64,000 nucleotides of DNA from Diorhabda sublineata. Lineage: Eukaryota > Arthropoda > Insecta > Coleoptera > Chrysomelidae. The stretch spans positions 1,813,653 to 1,877,652 of the forward strand of contig NC_079478.1 in NCBI RefSeq assembly GCF_026230105.1, given 5' to 3'. A program made the translations under genes and the position numbers. The notes beneath the pieces are model-generated. The model saw nothing but the letters and a program-made list of their open reading frames with translations. It ran no database searches and was not told the origin of the DNA. Shown one piece after another: positions 46,405-58,060 of the stretch (the stretch's first letter is position 1; each line of letters opens with the position of its first letter).

Positions 46405-47589
46405 GCAAAATGGATGATATATAATTAATTAAAAAAAGTTTTCTTCATTATATATCGTTTTTTAGTTATTAATCACTCGTATAGAATTTTATTTTTGTTG
46501 ATCATAGTCTTGCATAGAACGAAATACAGTAGAAATTGGTACGCTGACAGTTTATTGTAAATAATAACTGTATGTTGAATAATTAGTCTCATTTCGTCAT
46601 TAAGGTAAGGAAAATTGCTTTCTCCTAGAACTCTTAAGGAAAAGCAATTATTTACCAAATTGTCTCACATGTTACTGTTCGTCTTAACATATTTCTCGCA
46701 AATTTAATATACGTCCTTATGTCAACAGCATCTTCTTCGTTCTACCCTGCCATTATCATTACGTTGTTGTAAGTAACGTTAGATATTGGATTACAAACGA
46801 AATTTAACCTCACAATTGTTATGGTAATAGAATGACGACGAAATTACCCTAAATCAGGTTTAAGGAATAATCAAATAAATGAAAATAAACGGGCGTACAC
46901 TTGAACGGAGAATATAAAACGTATTGAAACGACGCAATGGAAATTTATCGGTATTAGTCTATTTTAAAGTAATAAAAGAAAAGCACTTATTGTACTAAGG
47001 ATGTACATAAAGATACTTTTTTCTTTGGGTTGTTTAATAATCATTTTCGTAAAAATCCAGCTCCGCTTACTGGTCAATTTACTGAGCTTGAATTTAAAAT
47101 TTGTATGCAAGTTCAGAAGTAACGTTTGAATCCTATAGATTTCAAATTTGCCGCCAAAGGTGAAATCAAAATGGCAGCTTACGGCATTACGCACATTGAC
47201 GCTTATTCTCCTCTCCATATCTTCGGTGTAAAACTAGTTTCTGTGGAATTTAACTTGATCTTGATCTTCAAGCATCCAATCTTTTACTGTACTATCCATA
47301 TTACATACAGCGCCATCTAATTAATATTATTAGCATATATGTCGTCAATTTGAGGTGGTGATTTATTGTGAAATATCTTGTATGGAGTGTAAGTTTTCAA
47401 ATCCACTAGTTGACATGGATTCCCGAATCACAAAAAAAGCCGGAAACGATATTTAGTTTTCAAGACAATTATTCAATTTTTCCCTTATTGCGAATCTGGT
47501 TCTTGTTTATTTTTGATTCACAAACGTTTCAAAAGAGTCGACCTCATATTATCCTAGTATGGACATGATAAGATATTCATGATGTATCT
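46405..47589. other. No recognisable feature
   Basis: AT-rich. A short less AT-rich patch at 47120-47230 contains overlapping open frames on both strands. It could be a promoter-proximal or exon-like island, but there is no decisive signal. Confidence 0.3.
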
Positions 47590-48105
47590 AGGAAATCAGG
47601 CTTTGGCACTCGAGTAGTTTCAGAGGTGCCTGCCGTGTTAAAATTCCCGTGGAGATTAATTTAGAATTTCTGTAGGTTGTAGTAGTCGGGAAAGACGTTC
47701 CTTGGTAGTTGATTCCACAGGCTTCCACTTCTCCAAATTGACATTCTGGGCAACCTCGGTGTTCATAAGCCACGTCTGTTAGCTGAGAAGGTTTTGCAAA
47801 TACTGCTCTGGATGGAAATATATTGGACAACTCAGAAGAGAATCTGCTGTGGTAGTATCGGTCAGGTAAGCGACTTTTTTTCTATACTCTAAGATGTCCG
47901 AATTTCTGGTCAACTTTGGGTCGCCCACAAGTCGAGTTACTCTCTCTTCTGTATTGAGTCGAGCAACCCGAGGGTATATTCAGGAGCCTCCAAATGTATG
48001 AGCAATACTCCAAAGATGGACGATATAGCTTTTTGGTCTTAAAGATTTTGTGAAGCTGCCTATTCCAGTACATATAGCTTCCAACCACAATACCCAAATT
48101 GAACA
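47590..48105 (-). mobile_element. Jockey/CR1-like LINE C-terminal remnant
   Basis: Minus strand: KKLYRPSLEYCSYIW (about 47985-48040), equivalent to YKAxVRPxLEYCSHIW. Then STCGRPKVDQKFGHLRV, and KVAYLTDTTTADSLLSC (about 47820-47880), equivalent to xVAxLxLFYRYYxGxCSxEL. After a shift come TPRLPRMSIWRSGSLWNQLP and NVFPDYYNLQKF*INLHGNF (about 47615-47760), equivalent to SFIPKTSxLWNxLPxxxFPxxYNLQxFKxNINK. This is the ordered post-RT C-terminal domain, with at least two frameshifts. Confidence 0.77.
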
Positions 48106-48126
48106 CACTATCACTACACCAACTAT

Positions 48127-48193
48127 ATTCACAATTACACTGTTTGACGTGCGTTTCGATAACCAAGTTATCGTCCTCAGGGACTGAAGGTAA
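48127..48193 (-). repeat. Copy of the hammerhead-like repeat
   Basis: Minus strand: CTTCAGTCC (48179-48187), then CTGAGGA, C, stem-loop GATAAC-TTG-GTTATC, GAAAC, GCAC, GTC, and AAACAGTGTAATTGTGA. The core differs from the 16.8 kb copy at the position that is free in the hammerhead consensus (CUGANGA, here N=G), and stem II is fully Watson-Crick. Stem I pairing is mostly lost. It lies immediately upstream (in its own direction) of the LINE C-terminal remnant. Confidence 0.75.
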
Positions 48194-50639
48194 ACTCACA
48201 GTTTAAACAACTTGAAAATAACAGCAAATCGACTTAGACGTAGAATTTCAAATTTTATATATGTGATTTATTTGGAAAATTCATTTTTTATTACAATTAT
48301 ATTACGTTTAGTGAGGTTCGATTATTTCAAACGTGGTTGAAATAGTAAAATTATGAAAGCTAATCTTTCCATTTTCATGTTGTTTATAATAAAAACAATT
48401 TATATAACCAAAGTTAAGACAATATTCCCGTCACATTTATCAGTTTTCTACGCAGAATAAACAAAAAGCAAAACGAAAAATATATATTCATTTGAAACAT
48501 GTACTTCGCATCAAAAACAAAAACCGCATTCTGTCGGCTATTGTAAAATTTTATCCATATGTGATGTACATTCTAAGTTTGTGAGTCATCTGCAGTAACA
48601 CTGAAAAGAACTTTACCTATAATCGCAAAGTGTTTTACTTGTCTTGAATTTTAATTTTTCCACCACGTTGTCCCATTACGATTTAAATCACACAAGAAAT
48701 GAACAATGATACTGTTTTCTGTACTAGATTTTGATTGAAATTTATAATATCCGATTATCCTTTGTGATTTAGAAATTGATGTTATCGGAGGAAGATGTTC
48801 TATCAAATTGTCATTTCACTTTTTCACTACCTCCCCTTCAATTCAATTAGTATCAAAACAAGAGCTTAGACATGAATATATAGAATATTTTGAGGTACCT
48901 TCATTCTCATTTGAAATTGCGATTAAATTAAAAATATAATACAGAATTCAACAGCCTAAATTTTTATAAATGTTATTATCTCATCTTCCTTTGAACTGGT
49001 TCCAAGAATTTTGTTCAATATTCGCAAAAGATATGATAAGCTTTTCAACTGGTGATCGTGGTTGTTATGAAGATTAAACAACTTGAGACGAAACATTATG
49101 CAGCTTGAGATTTTAATTATGAAATGAACCTAACTTACCTCGATCGGTGTGGCACTTTGCTTTACAGCCTTCTACTGATCAACACCAAATGTAATCAAAA
49201 TCATTAACTACAAGCAATTTTTTCTCTGCTGACTTAGCATAAAATCAATTACTAATACTAATAACTTAGCACACTACGTTAGCTGTGAACGAAGAAAGAA
49301 GATCGAAGCAACTAATTTATTATTTTAATTTGATAAAGGGCTCAATTTTTATTTTATATGTAATTTTATAAATTACGGCTCCCGCAAATTTTAAAAATTC
49401 ATTACTCCATTCTATATTGTTTAGTACCTACCTAATGGTGAAATTCAATTTAAAGGATTTAGATTTAGATTTTAATTTCTTGAATTTACTTTACAAAATG
49501 GATTAGGTAGTGAATTCCAGGTAATACTTTTAATGAATCATGAGTTGTTTTATGTACTCGGACTACCTTCTCCTCTACCTGAAATATATTTATCCCGAGT
49601 TGGTGCATTTTTACCCCAACGGATTAAAAATCGTCACGAGTTATAGCGCACCCAAAAGTTTCAGATATATTTTAATGAAAGGACACAAGTCATCATAACC
49701 ATTATCTATTCTGTTTTTTATTTTTGATTTCTGTTCTCTACTATATTAAAATGGATGAAATCAGCAAGTTGAAACTCATTTCTTCAAAATTAACTGAAAT
49801 TTGTAGCGCTCCGGGAATAATTTGCTCTTGTTAATTAATCCAGAATAATGTATGTTTATTTTCTTATAAAGAACATGTTACGATTTTTTTTTGAGAAATT
49901 ACATCCGCCTAAAATTATCCTCCAAAATTATTTGCTTGTTCTCATTAATAATAGGAAAAATTTTGTTTCAATAATAATAATAGAATCAATTTTTAATAGA
50001 TAGGGTACTTAAAAAGTGAATTACGGTGTTTTATCTAAGATCAATGAATTGTATGAATATTCTGCATAATGTAGAAAAATCTGTTGATATTGATCGTCAG
50101 TTCTAAACATTTTGACTCAAAATACTTTCGAGAAAGAAGTCATTTGTTAAACCACCACCCTTTAACACGTGTCATAGCGATTGCATATAATGAAAAAAAT
50201 TCCACGCAGTCAGCATGACATTCGTGACAGGGTGAGAAAGAAAATTAATTCGACACATCTCTACTGCATCGGGCAAACGTCAACTTCAGGAATGTTTCCC
50301 CTCTTTCAAAAACCAGTAGGTCATTTCTGAATTATCTGCTATATAGTGTATTCCTATAAGGTCCAATTTCCAATACATATATGTGATATTAGTTGATTTA
50401 CAGTATTGTATTATACCACATCATTCAATTATGGACTTTTTATTTTGAAAAAGACGAAAATTTTATATCGAAACGGTGGATTTGTAGATGAAAATTCTCG
50501 TTTTAGACTTTATCCGATTCGGAATCTGAGCTACCTTTACTGTCTTCTACATAATTATCCCAAATCTTTGCTCTACAATTTTCCAATATGCCTGTTGTCC
50601 GTCTCTAACAATACATCACTCAATAAGTCGTCAATAATT
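48194..50639. other. No recognisable feature
   Basis: About 2.4 kb of AT-rich DNA. Nothing recognised; the plus frame at 50406-50654 overlaps the end of the following mariner. Confidence 0.3.
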
Positions 50640-51480
50640 CCAACGCTTCTCTAAATTCTCGATGCTGTGCTTGTAGAAAGATTTGTCTTTTGCCTCAAAA
50701 TAGGCTTCAGTTTCAGCAATTGCTCCTTTATTTGAGCTAAATTTCAAACAGCCGAGCATTATTTTGAGATCAGCGAATAGTCAGTAGTAACTGGGGAATA
50801 GATCGGGACTTAACGGTGGATGAGGAAGCAATTCCAAGTGTAATTCGTTCAATTTAATCATCATTGCCATCGACTTGTGTTGATTGCCTTTTCCTGTTAG
50901 AAATAGTCGATGCGCATCCCGAAATATTGGAACCATAACATTCTCAGCTGATTGTTGTGCCCTTGAACGCTTAGGACGTGGTTCACCGGCAGCAGTCTAC
51001 TCAGGTGATGATTGTTTCGATTCCGGAGTGAAGTGATGGATCTACGTTTCACCTATTGTCACATAACGACGAAAAAAATCGTTTGAAAATGGTCAAACAC
51101 TGCTTTAAATCATCAATACGTTGTTGGTTTTGATCGACTGTGAGTAAGCACGGCACTCACTTTGAAAAAAGCTTTCTCATGGTCAAATGTATCTTTACTG
51201 CTTCATCTATCTCACGCAATTTGAATTTGCGATTATATGTAACCAATTTGTGGACTTTTTTTCATGTTTTCTGGAGTAACCACCTAAATTGGACGACTAG
51301 AAAGTTCACCATTATGGGTGTCTGTATGATCACGTTTAAATTCACCAAAACAACTATTTTCGATTGAGCAGAGTCCGGATAACACTTTTATAGCCATTGC
51401 TGAACTTGTACGGTTTTCTTCATCAAGAAGGAATGATAAATTAACACAGGAAATTGTTGAAACCCAGCTTCACTTAAATG
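50640..51480 (-). mobile_element. Mariner relic lacking the second catalytic segment
   Basis: Minus strand, in order: FLLMKKTVQVQQWL*KCYPD (about 51390-51445), GEFKRDHTDTHNGELSSRPI and VVTPENMKK (about 51260-51345), and KLREIDEAVKI. LFSK*VPCLLTVDQNQQRID leads to FRRYVTIGET*IHHFTPESK (first catalytic box, VDET read as IGET), then QSSPE*TAAGEPRPKR. At about 50905 FLTGKGNQHKSM follows directly, joining the GKT-like turn to the residues after HQDNAPCHKS. About 35-40 residues, including the second catalytic Asp, are missing. LNELHLELLPHPPLSPDLFP, YYxLFADLK and EKRWN complete the C-terminus. Confidence 0.85.
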
Positions 51481-52329
51481 GCTGTCACTTTTTTCTGACT
51501 AATATAAAAATGATTATATTTTACAGATAGCCTTTTGAAAGCTGGTACCTCATAAACATCATATAAATTTGACAATGGCAACGCCATCTGTGTGTCAGTC
51601 ACACGACTTATTACGTGATGGAGTACTTATATGCCCAAATAATTCCAATGGCATTAAATTCGCAATGGTAGGGTAATTACTTTATGATTCCATGACCGTT
51701 TTCGGAAAAAGTCATCAATGATTCACATATTTCATTCGTCTCGATGTAAAATTAATCCTGAGCATAAGATAAATATTAAATATTAATTGTAACGCCTCAA
51801 TATAAAAAATTTTCTATGCAAAAATATTATAAATAGAAAGGAAAAAAATGGGAAAAAAGTATAAATGGGAATGTATTCGTTGAAATTATCAGTAATTAAT
51901 GGTTAGCGAAAAAAATATTTGAACTAACTCCGATCCTGTTGCTTCAAGAAACAAAGAACTAATGTTTCCGACAAGCTTGATTTCTTGGTGCATGGTGGAA
52001 CTTCTTTCTTGGGATTAATTCTAAATATATATGGGGAAAGAATGATTGACATTTTGACGGAGAGTTAGAATTTAGTACATCACATTCTAAGTCCTCATAA
52101 TATCAGGACAAAGGATTTTATCTTTTTCATTATCCGGGTAAAAGTGCCTCGGCGGACAGGAAAAGAATATCAGTGAATCACATCAGGGTGCATTGATGCG
52201 CTTGACAAAAGTATGATACTGACAGTATGTGGAACAGATTAAATTATATTCTCATTAGAAGCAGTTTCCTTCTAATAATTTAGATTGACATACAGGAAAG
52301 AATATTGACGCCAAACAAAGGGTGTTTTT
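51481..52329. other. No recognisable feature
   Basis: AT-rich. The mariner 5' end probably lies in the first 120 bp but was not defined. Confidence 0.3.
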
Positions 52330-52849
52330 CTTTTTTATTAAACTGGACGGTTTCGGGGAAAACAAAACAAACCACGCAGTTAGAAATGGGTTAACGAAAG
52401 TTAAATAGATTTGGGAACTATGTTATAGATTTGCTGTTACTCATCAACGTCGACGTCCTAATTTAAATGAAATTATTCCAAATAGAATCATAGATTTGTT
52501 CCAGCAGACTGAATATTGCTTTCCAATAAAAAGTTTCACGTTCCAGTGGCAAATTAAACTTGTTCAGTACTAATTCACCTCAGGGGTTATTTTCAAAATA
52601 TCTTCCGTTATCCTAGCTAGCTTTGAAATCAACAATATTGTCATAAGAAGTAATCGAGAGGAGTCATATCGGGGGATCTAGTCGACCCATTCGATCATAT
52701 AAATAATTTCTAACTGTACGTGCAGAATGCGGTGAAGCTCCGTCTTGTTGGTAGTAGTCTTTGGGGGCACTAAGAAGTTAATAAAAAAATCTGGATAAAC
52801 CTCAACATTAACTATGGCCTCAAAAAAATAGTGGCAAATAATTTTATTG
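52330..52849 (-). mobile_element. Tc/mariner-superfamily transposase C-terminal half
   Basis: Minus strand: NNKIICHYFFEAIVNVEVYP followed by DFFINFL (about 52765-52849), equivalent to NxIIGPYFFExxVNGExYLxFL. Then YYQQDGASPHSARTVRNYLY (about 52690-52750), equivalent to xFQQDGAPPHxxxxVRxYLD, and RSPDMTPLDYFL (about 52635-52675), equivalent to RSPDLTPLDFFLWG. Low-identity C-terminal text follows. These motifs belong to a Tc-like lineage distinct from the Tc1 and mariner copies elsewhere in the window. The upstream half is cut off exactly at the TTAA where piggyBac sequence starts. Confidence 0.72.
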
Positions 52850-54340
52850 TTAAACCGTAACGCGACCCGTCGTCAGACGGCGTATTCTATACTTTGTTTC
52901 CTTGTAAACAGAAAATACAATCCCCCATCCCTCATAAATTACACTGCTTAAAACTCCTATAATATTTATTGGCTAAAATAATAATAACAGTAAACGGTAT
53001 GAAGAAGATTAATTACAATTTTAAAAAATAGATAATATGATATAAGTAATTTTTTAATTAGCAAGTAGTAGAAGCAAAATTAGGCTTCCTTTAATTTGAA
53101 ATATTTTACAATAACAATGTTTTTGGCTGTTTGTATTTTTATTTCACCTTCCATAAATTTTAGGGCCTCTACAACTGACACATTTGAACTGAGTTTTCCT
53201 GTTTTTCTTATACGAACAAAACGAACATTTCACTCTCTTCAATAGCTTTTCTTCGAAGCTTCCAACTGGTACAATAGCTTCATCTAAGCCTAATGCTTTT
53301 CGGATCCAACCTTTTACATCTTTATTTATAAATTTATTTTCGAGTCTGTCTTTCTGACATGCAAGCTATTCTATAAAGCTGAAACTTGGTTCTAATTTGG
53401 TTTCAGCAAAACATTTATGTCCATTACATGCATTGACCATCACGATATTTAGAATCCCACTAAATACACAATATTTTCAAATTTTTTCGGTTTTACCTTC
53501 AACGAATAAAGCGTAGTTTTACTGTCCAGAGAAAAGTCATATAAAACATCCTTCATCATTCCTTTTGTTTGGCGAAATCGGAGGCCAGCTCGTGCTTATT
53601 TATTTCATTATAATCACGTATATAATGCCCCTCTACCTTAGCTTATTTCCTGCCTAAATCAAATTGAGCCAACAAGCAGTTTTTGTCTTGGACTGAAATT
53701 ATATTCAGATGTAATATAAGAAATATGTATAATAAATAAAATTCCTACTTACAATAATTAGGAATTTAACACGTCTTAGAAACTGAAGCAATGTTTCATC
53801 GATGGTACATGCTTTCTTGCTTATCTAGAGGTGGGATCGACGAACCTAAAAGCTTCTTTTATTGCCATAAACCTTTTATATGACATGACAATTCGAAAAA
53901 TAGGACGCCCTTTGTAACCAGTGCCATAAAGATTTTGTACCTTTTTTATTCGATTTGTAAATTGATGTAAACAGCAAAATACCAAAAAAATGGTAGCTTA
54001 TATTTCAAAATATTATAAAATGGTGACATTCCCACCCTTCTAAGTTCCTTAGAAGTCCATTTCATTCCACTCTTGGAGTTGTATTTTTCTCTGGGAGACC
54101 ACATGCTAGAGGAACCACTTGAGCTTGAGTGGAATCAGATTCTCTAGTGTCACTGGCGTCTTCAACTCCCTAAGATTGGGTGAGAAATCTTCAGACTCCG
54201 TAGAATAGTGGCTTAGATGGTCATGAGAAAAACTGGATCAGTTCGAGTACTCGACCTGGACGTGGGGAATCTCGTAGTGATCCTCTTCATTCTCACTTTC
54301 CAGAATCGGCTATTGTCAAGAAGTGAAGTTTGGTCATTTT
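52850..54340 (-). mobile_element. piggyBac-like transposon relic
   Basis: The low-coordinate end is TTAA (52850-52853) followed by a GC-rich terminus, AACGCGACCCGTCGTCAGACGG (split here: AACGCGACCCG, TCGTCAGACGG), typical of piggyBac-like ends. On the minus strand the protein runs: an acidic N-terminus (ENEEDHYE); GRPIFRIVMSYKRFMAIKEA followed by FRFVDPTSR (about 53830-53915), equivalent to RPIFxxxMSRxRFxxIxxxLRFDD; TIDETLLQFLRRVKF (about 53765-53810) with the Asp of TIDE; and ASDFAKQKEMMKDVLYDFSL. The C-terminal cysteine-rich motif is CSFCSYKKNRKTQFKCVSC (about 53185-53240). Segments between are missing, and the 5' terminal repeat was not found. Confidence 0.78.
53693..53752 (-). other. Possible 60-bp intron in the piggyBac relic
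   Basis: Minus strand: a consensus donor GTAAGT at 53752-53747, AT-rich interior with a pyrimidine/T-rich 3' part, and acceptor ATTTCAG ending at 53693. It lies between the TIDE-containing segment and the next piggyBac-like segment. Its length fits a minimal insect intron. The frame is already broken nearby, so continuity across the junction cannot prove splicing. Confidence 0.4.
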
Positions 54341-55759
54341 GAACATTTAATTTAAATGTGAAGTACATTGACAAACACATTATAAATATTACTCGACATC
54401 ATTATCTTCATTCCACGTAAAGTTTTGTGATAGAGATATCAAAATTTCACATCAGTGTAATAATCATGAAATCTAATTATTCTATTTAAAAGGTAGTATA
54501 TCTTTTACACATGTTAATAAACCTACAACTTCTCTTAGCATGTACGTTCTATACCTTCCAAGTCTGAGTTTACTGCGAAACTATTAGAAACACAGTTAAT
54601 AAATTTGTTTGTGGTCTGTGTTCGTCTCGGGCGAACAGGGTATTTAGAATATCGATAAGGGAAATCCTAAATGTGTTTACGAAAGTTATTTGCCTTAGGG
54701 CAGTTGTTTTATTAGAAAATGTACATTGATGTTGGAATACGAGCTTCGTACACTGTAACTAAAGAATGACTATCGAATTACGTAGCTATGATTTGAATTC
54801 TGGTATAACATTTTCCATTTTAATCATATTTTTGTTCAGACTGTTCTCATTTATGTAACTTTTCATCTTTTTTAAATCACAATATTTTCCATCTTGGATA
54901 AACATCATTTCTATGATGTTTGCGTTTAATTTTATGGTATTGAGATTTTAAAATTAACATATTTGTACATAAAATTTTTAGGTTATGTTTATATGTATTA
55001 GTACCACATTAGTCTTCAATCTAAAAGTCGTAATCTTAAATCGTGAATCATTAAAAACAAGGAAAAGGTTTGTAATGTATTATTCTTGAAATTAAATTTC
55101 TAAATAGACTTTTGCTTATTCAAACAGGCTCTTAGGGCTTCGCCAATTGCATATTAATTGAAGATCAGTTTATTAGTTACGTTAAGTTCTAGGTGGAGGA
55201 GCTTGATTATTCACCGAAGACTCAAAGAGAATGCGAATTGAATTTTAAGTGGAAGATGTTAGTTCTCAGACAGTTGCCGATGGTGATTTTATGAGTTTTA
55301 GGTCGGTAGACGTAATGTCTTGATAATTAACTGGAGTTATTAGCACGTAAGCTTGTAATGTACTCTAAAGTAGGACGCTTTAAAAAAAGACATATATAAT
55401 ATTGTTATATAAAACTTGCAGTTCAGAAAATTTCACATTGATGTTCTATTAGAAGTCAAGCAGATATTTTAACGAATTTCGTTTTCTATTTATAATTCTA
55501 AGTTAACTAATCTAACCTATAATTTTAAATGGAAAGTCACAGTCCTTCTAGTAGTTCTAGTACTAAAGAAATACCTATTCGTAAAGGAATATACTCGTTG
55601 AGCCCTTTGTGGTTCTGCCTTGCAAGTAGAGAAATAGGTAACAGCCACACCAACTGTACCATCTCGATATAACACATCGATTTTCCAATATCTAAGTACA
55701 AGACTAAATTACACAGTTAGTCCATCTGTTCCAAGCCTATTTTAAAGATCCTTTGGAAT
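54341..55759. other. No recognisable feature
   Basis: AT-rich. The missing 5' terminal repeat of the piggyBac element and the upstream half of the interrupted Tc-like transposase should lie here if preserved; I could not find either. Confidence 0.3.
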
Positions 55760-56480
55760 CCTGAAGTGGACGAAAATAAAGATATACAGAGGTTAAAACG
55801 AGCAATGATGACGAGGAACATCAACCAAGTTATCCAATATTAGAACAAAATTACCCCGAATAGAGGGTGAAAGAGACTTAATTGATCTTTTCAGTATATA
55901 CTCTGAATAGGTAGTGAATTCTTTACCAGGAAATCAGAAACCTCAGCCCTACATCGAATTATATCCATCCATATCTCTAAGCCTCGTCCTAAACTGGCTT
56001 ACAGTTAGTATTAGACACAAAGAAGCTTCAAACAGATACCTTACTAGCTTCTTTCCAGAGACCGAAAGCTTCATGGTGGCTATTCATGATCAAGTGATCA
56101 ACAGTAATAATTACCGTGATTGAAGATCCGATCTGACTAACTGCACTAGCATAATCAAGTGAACAGCAAGTTCGGTCTTTTCAACACCTATCTACAAGTA
56201 CAAGCCACAGAAAATTCTCGAAAATTGCAATTTTAGACGAGTCAATTCTTCGACGTAGCCATACCGAACATTCCTAACAAACACCAATAGAAACTGACTA
56301 AGTTCGCTGATCTGGTAATAAAGATCAAACAGATTTGGCCATTCGAAAATGTGGAAATAATTTGTTATTATGTGAACAACGGGTGTCGTGCCAGAACCCT
56401 GGACGATGTCATCGCCAAACTGCGTTACCAAAAAACATCTGGAAGGCTTGTATCGGAGATAAGTGCATGATACTGGTTCT
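55760..56480 (+). mobile_element. LINE post-RT C-terminal domain remnant
   Basis: In shifting frames: LPRIEGERDLIDLFSIYSE (about 55850-55907), equivalent to LPRKEGGRGLIDIxxxYN. Then ETESFMVAIHDQVINSNNYR (about 56058-56118), equivalent to PETExFVxAIQDQVIxTKNYRK, and PIYKYKPQKILENCNF (about 56187-56234), equivalent to PYYKYxPxxVLENxxY. ADLVIKIKQIWPFENVEIIC (about 56309-56368) and TTGVVPEPW (about 56377-56404), equivalent to ISTTGVIPKSL, follow. This order is the C-terminal domain after the RT of a LINE family widespread in insects; the clade name is not certain from this piece alone. Confidence 0.72.
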
Positions 56481-57639
56481 AAGGTGATGAAGCTTAATGA
56501 AAAAGAACAGACTGAACGCCTAACAAAAGGAAATGAAGCCGAGAGATCATCGAGAAAGTTGATAAGATCACAAAAAGGATCTAGACCTGTCAAAATTAGA
56601 ATATATTGAACATATAGGACCAAAAGTACCATACGGAAGGGAAACATGAGTTTTAACATGAAGATGGAACAAAAGAAGGGAAGTTGTTTGTGAAATAAAC
56701 AGAAATAAAGAACTAAAGAATATTTTTAAAAAATACCCACTAGTTACAAGTTTTATAAAACATTAAAAAAATGCGAGAAATAAGAGAAAGGTCAAAGATA
56801 CAGTGTAAGAAGATGTAATAACGAATTAGAGTGCAAAAGAATCGTAACCTATAAGAAAAAATTGTGAAAGCAGTTGAAAATGGATGAAAAAAGAAAAATA
56901 AGTCAATGAGTCATGAGCAGTTGATAAGATGATAAAGGAAAGTAAATCATGAACCGTAAAATCAAAAATACAAATGTAAATTAAAAACGAGATATTGTAA
57001 CAGAATCATATAGTTAAAAAATTCCATAAATGTATTATGAACAACTGAGCTTAAGTAGAAATTCTCTATAGTTTTAAAATTATATCTCAAGTTTCCTTTC
57101 GAACAATTTAGAATACTATTATTCTGGTCTCTTATAAATAACTGAATACTCTATTATACATTTTTCAGATCGAAAGTATCAACACACCTTCAAAAAATAA
57201 TCTCAAGATCACTTTATACCAACCCAAGCTGATACTTTTAGCTACATTTTCTCGTTTCACTGAAAATTCGCCTTTCTCATTCTTGTTAGAAATCGGTTTA
57301 AAATTACAAGAATTGTTTGTGTCCTGTTGATACGTTAACTTTGAAATTAGTTTGTTGTATCCTTTTCGCCGTCCAAGTAACACGAGTATTTCTAGCATGA
57401 ACAAGGATATTAGGTTGTACGCGGTATTTTCAACAGTCTATTATCAAATTCATTATCTAATGAAAATTCTTCTCTAAAAAATGAAGGAAAATCACGTAAT
57501 TCAAGCAGGGTCATATGTAAATACGTTTTTTACCAACCCTATTAAATTAAAGATTTATAGTATCTAAAAACAAGCATTATGGTTATAATAATACAAGATA
57601 AGAAATCGACGAAAAAATACACGATGGAAAGTTCCGAAT
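56481..57639. other. No recognisable feature; purine-rich tract
   Basis: 56640-57000 is noticeably A- and G-rich on the plus strand and could be the decayed 3' part of the preceding LINE. No motif supports this. The minus frame at 57165-57404 is unrecognised. Confidence 0.3.
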
Positions 57640-58060
57640 TGTGTGCTACATAGCTGAGGTTTTCCTCATAGCAAAAGACGAAAACACTCTACAAAGAATG
57701 CCACATATATTCAACCAAATGGCAGAACAGTTTAATATGAAGATATTCATTCCATAGATAAAGTCTATGCTGATGAGTAAAGACCCATTTAGCTGCAACA
57801 GCAGAAACAAGAGCGGATACGAGCAGGACATAATTTTCCGAAGATGAAAACCCTTAGATCAAAGGCCAGAGTAATCCTCTAGGATAGAAAACGCAGCTCC
57901 TACATTATGGAAGCTTTACGACGAGATAACAAATGTAGTCAGTTGGGTACACGTCGACAGGAATGGTACAAGATCTGCTAAAGATGGGTTCAATCATGGA
58001 TATCATCATTCAAAGATCGAGACTGAAGAAATTGAAGAAGACAAGCCGTGGAATATTGAG
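57640..58060 (+). mobile_element. LINE RT remnant with internal deletion
   Basis: YIAEVFLIAKDENTLQRMPH followed by IFNQMAEQFNMKIFIP*IKS (57646-57770) matches the YADDxxLIAxxxxxLQRxLxxFNxxAxxFNMKISxxKTKxM block; the catalytic YADD reads YIAE, so both Asp are lost. MLMSKDPFSC follows. Then, with about 60 residues absent, TAETRADTSRT (about 57792-57825) matches the TYAAETRADTxRTK block. Later low-identity text (RKRSSYIMEALRR, EWYKI) fits the tail DRxRSxxIRxxC...EWxxHI. The relic covers the same RT region as the 395-640 scrap. Confidence 0.65.
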
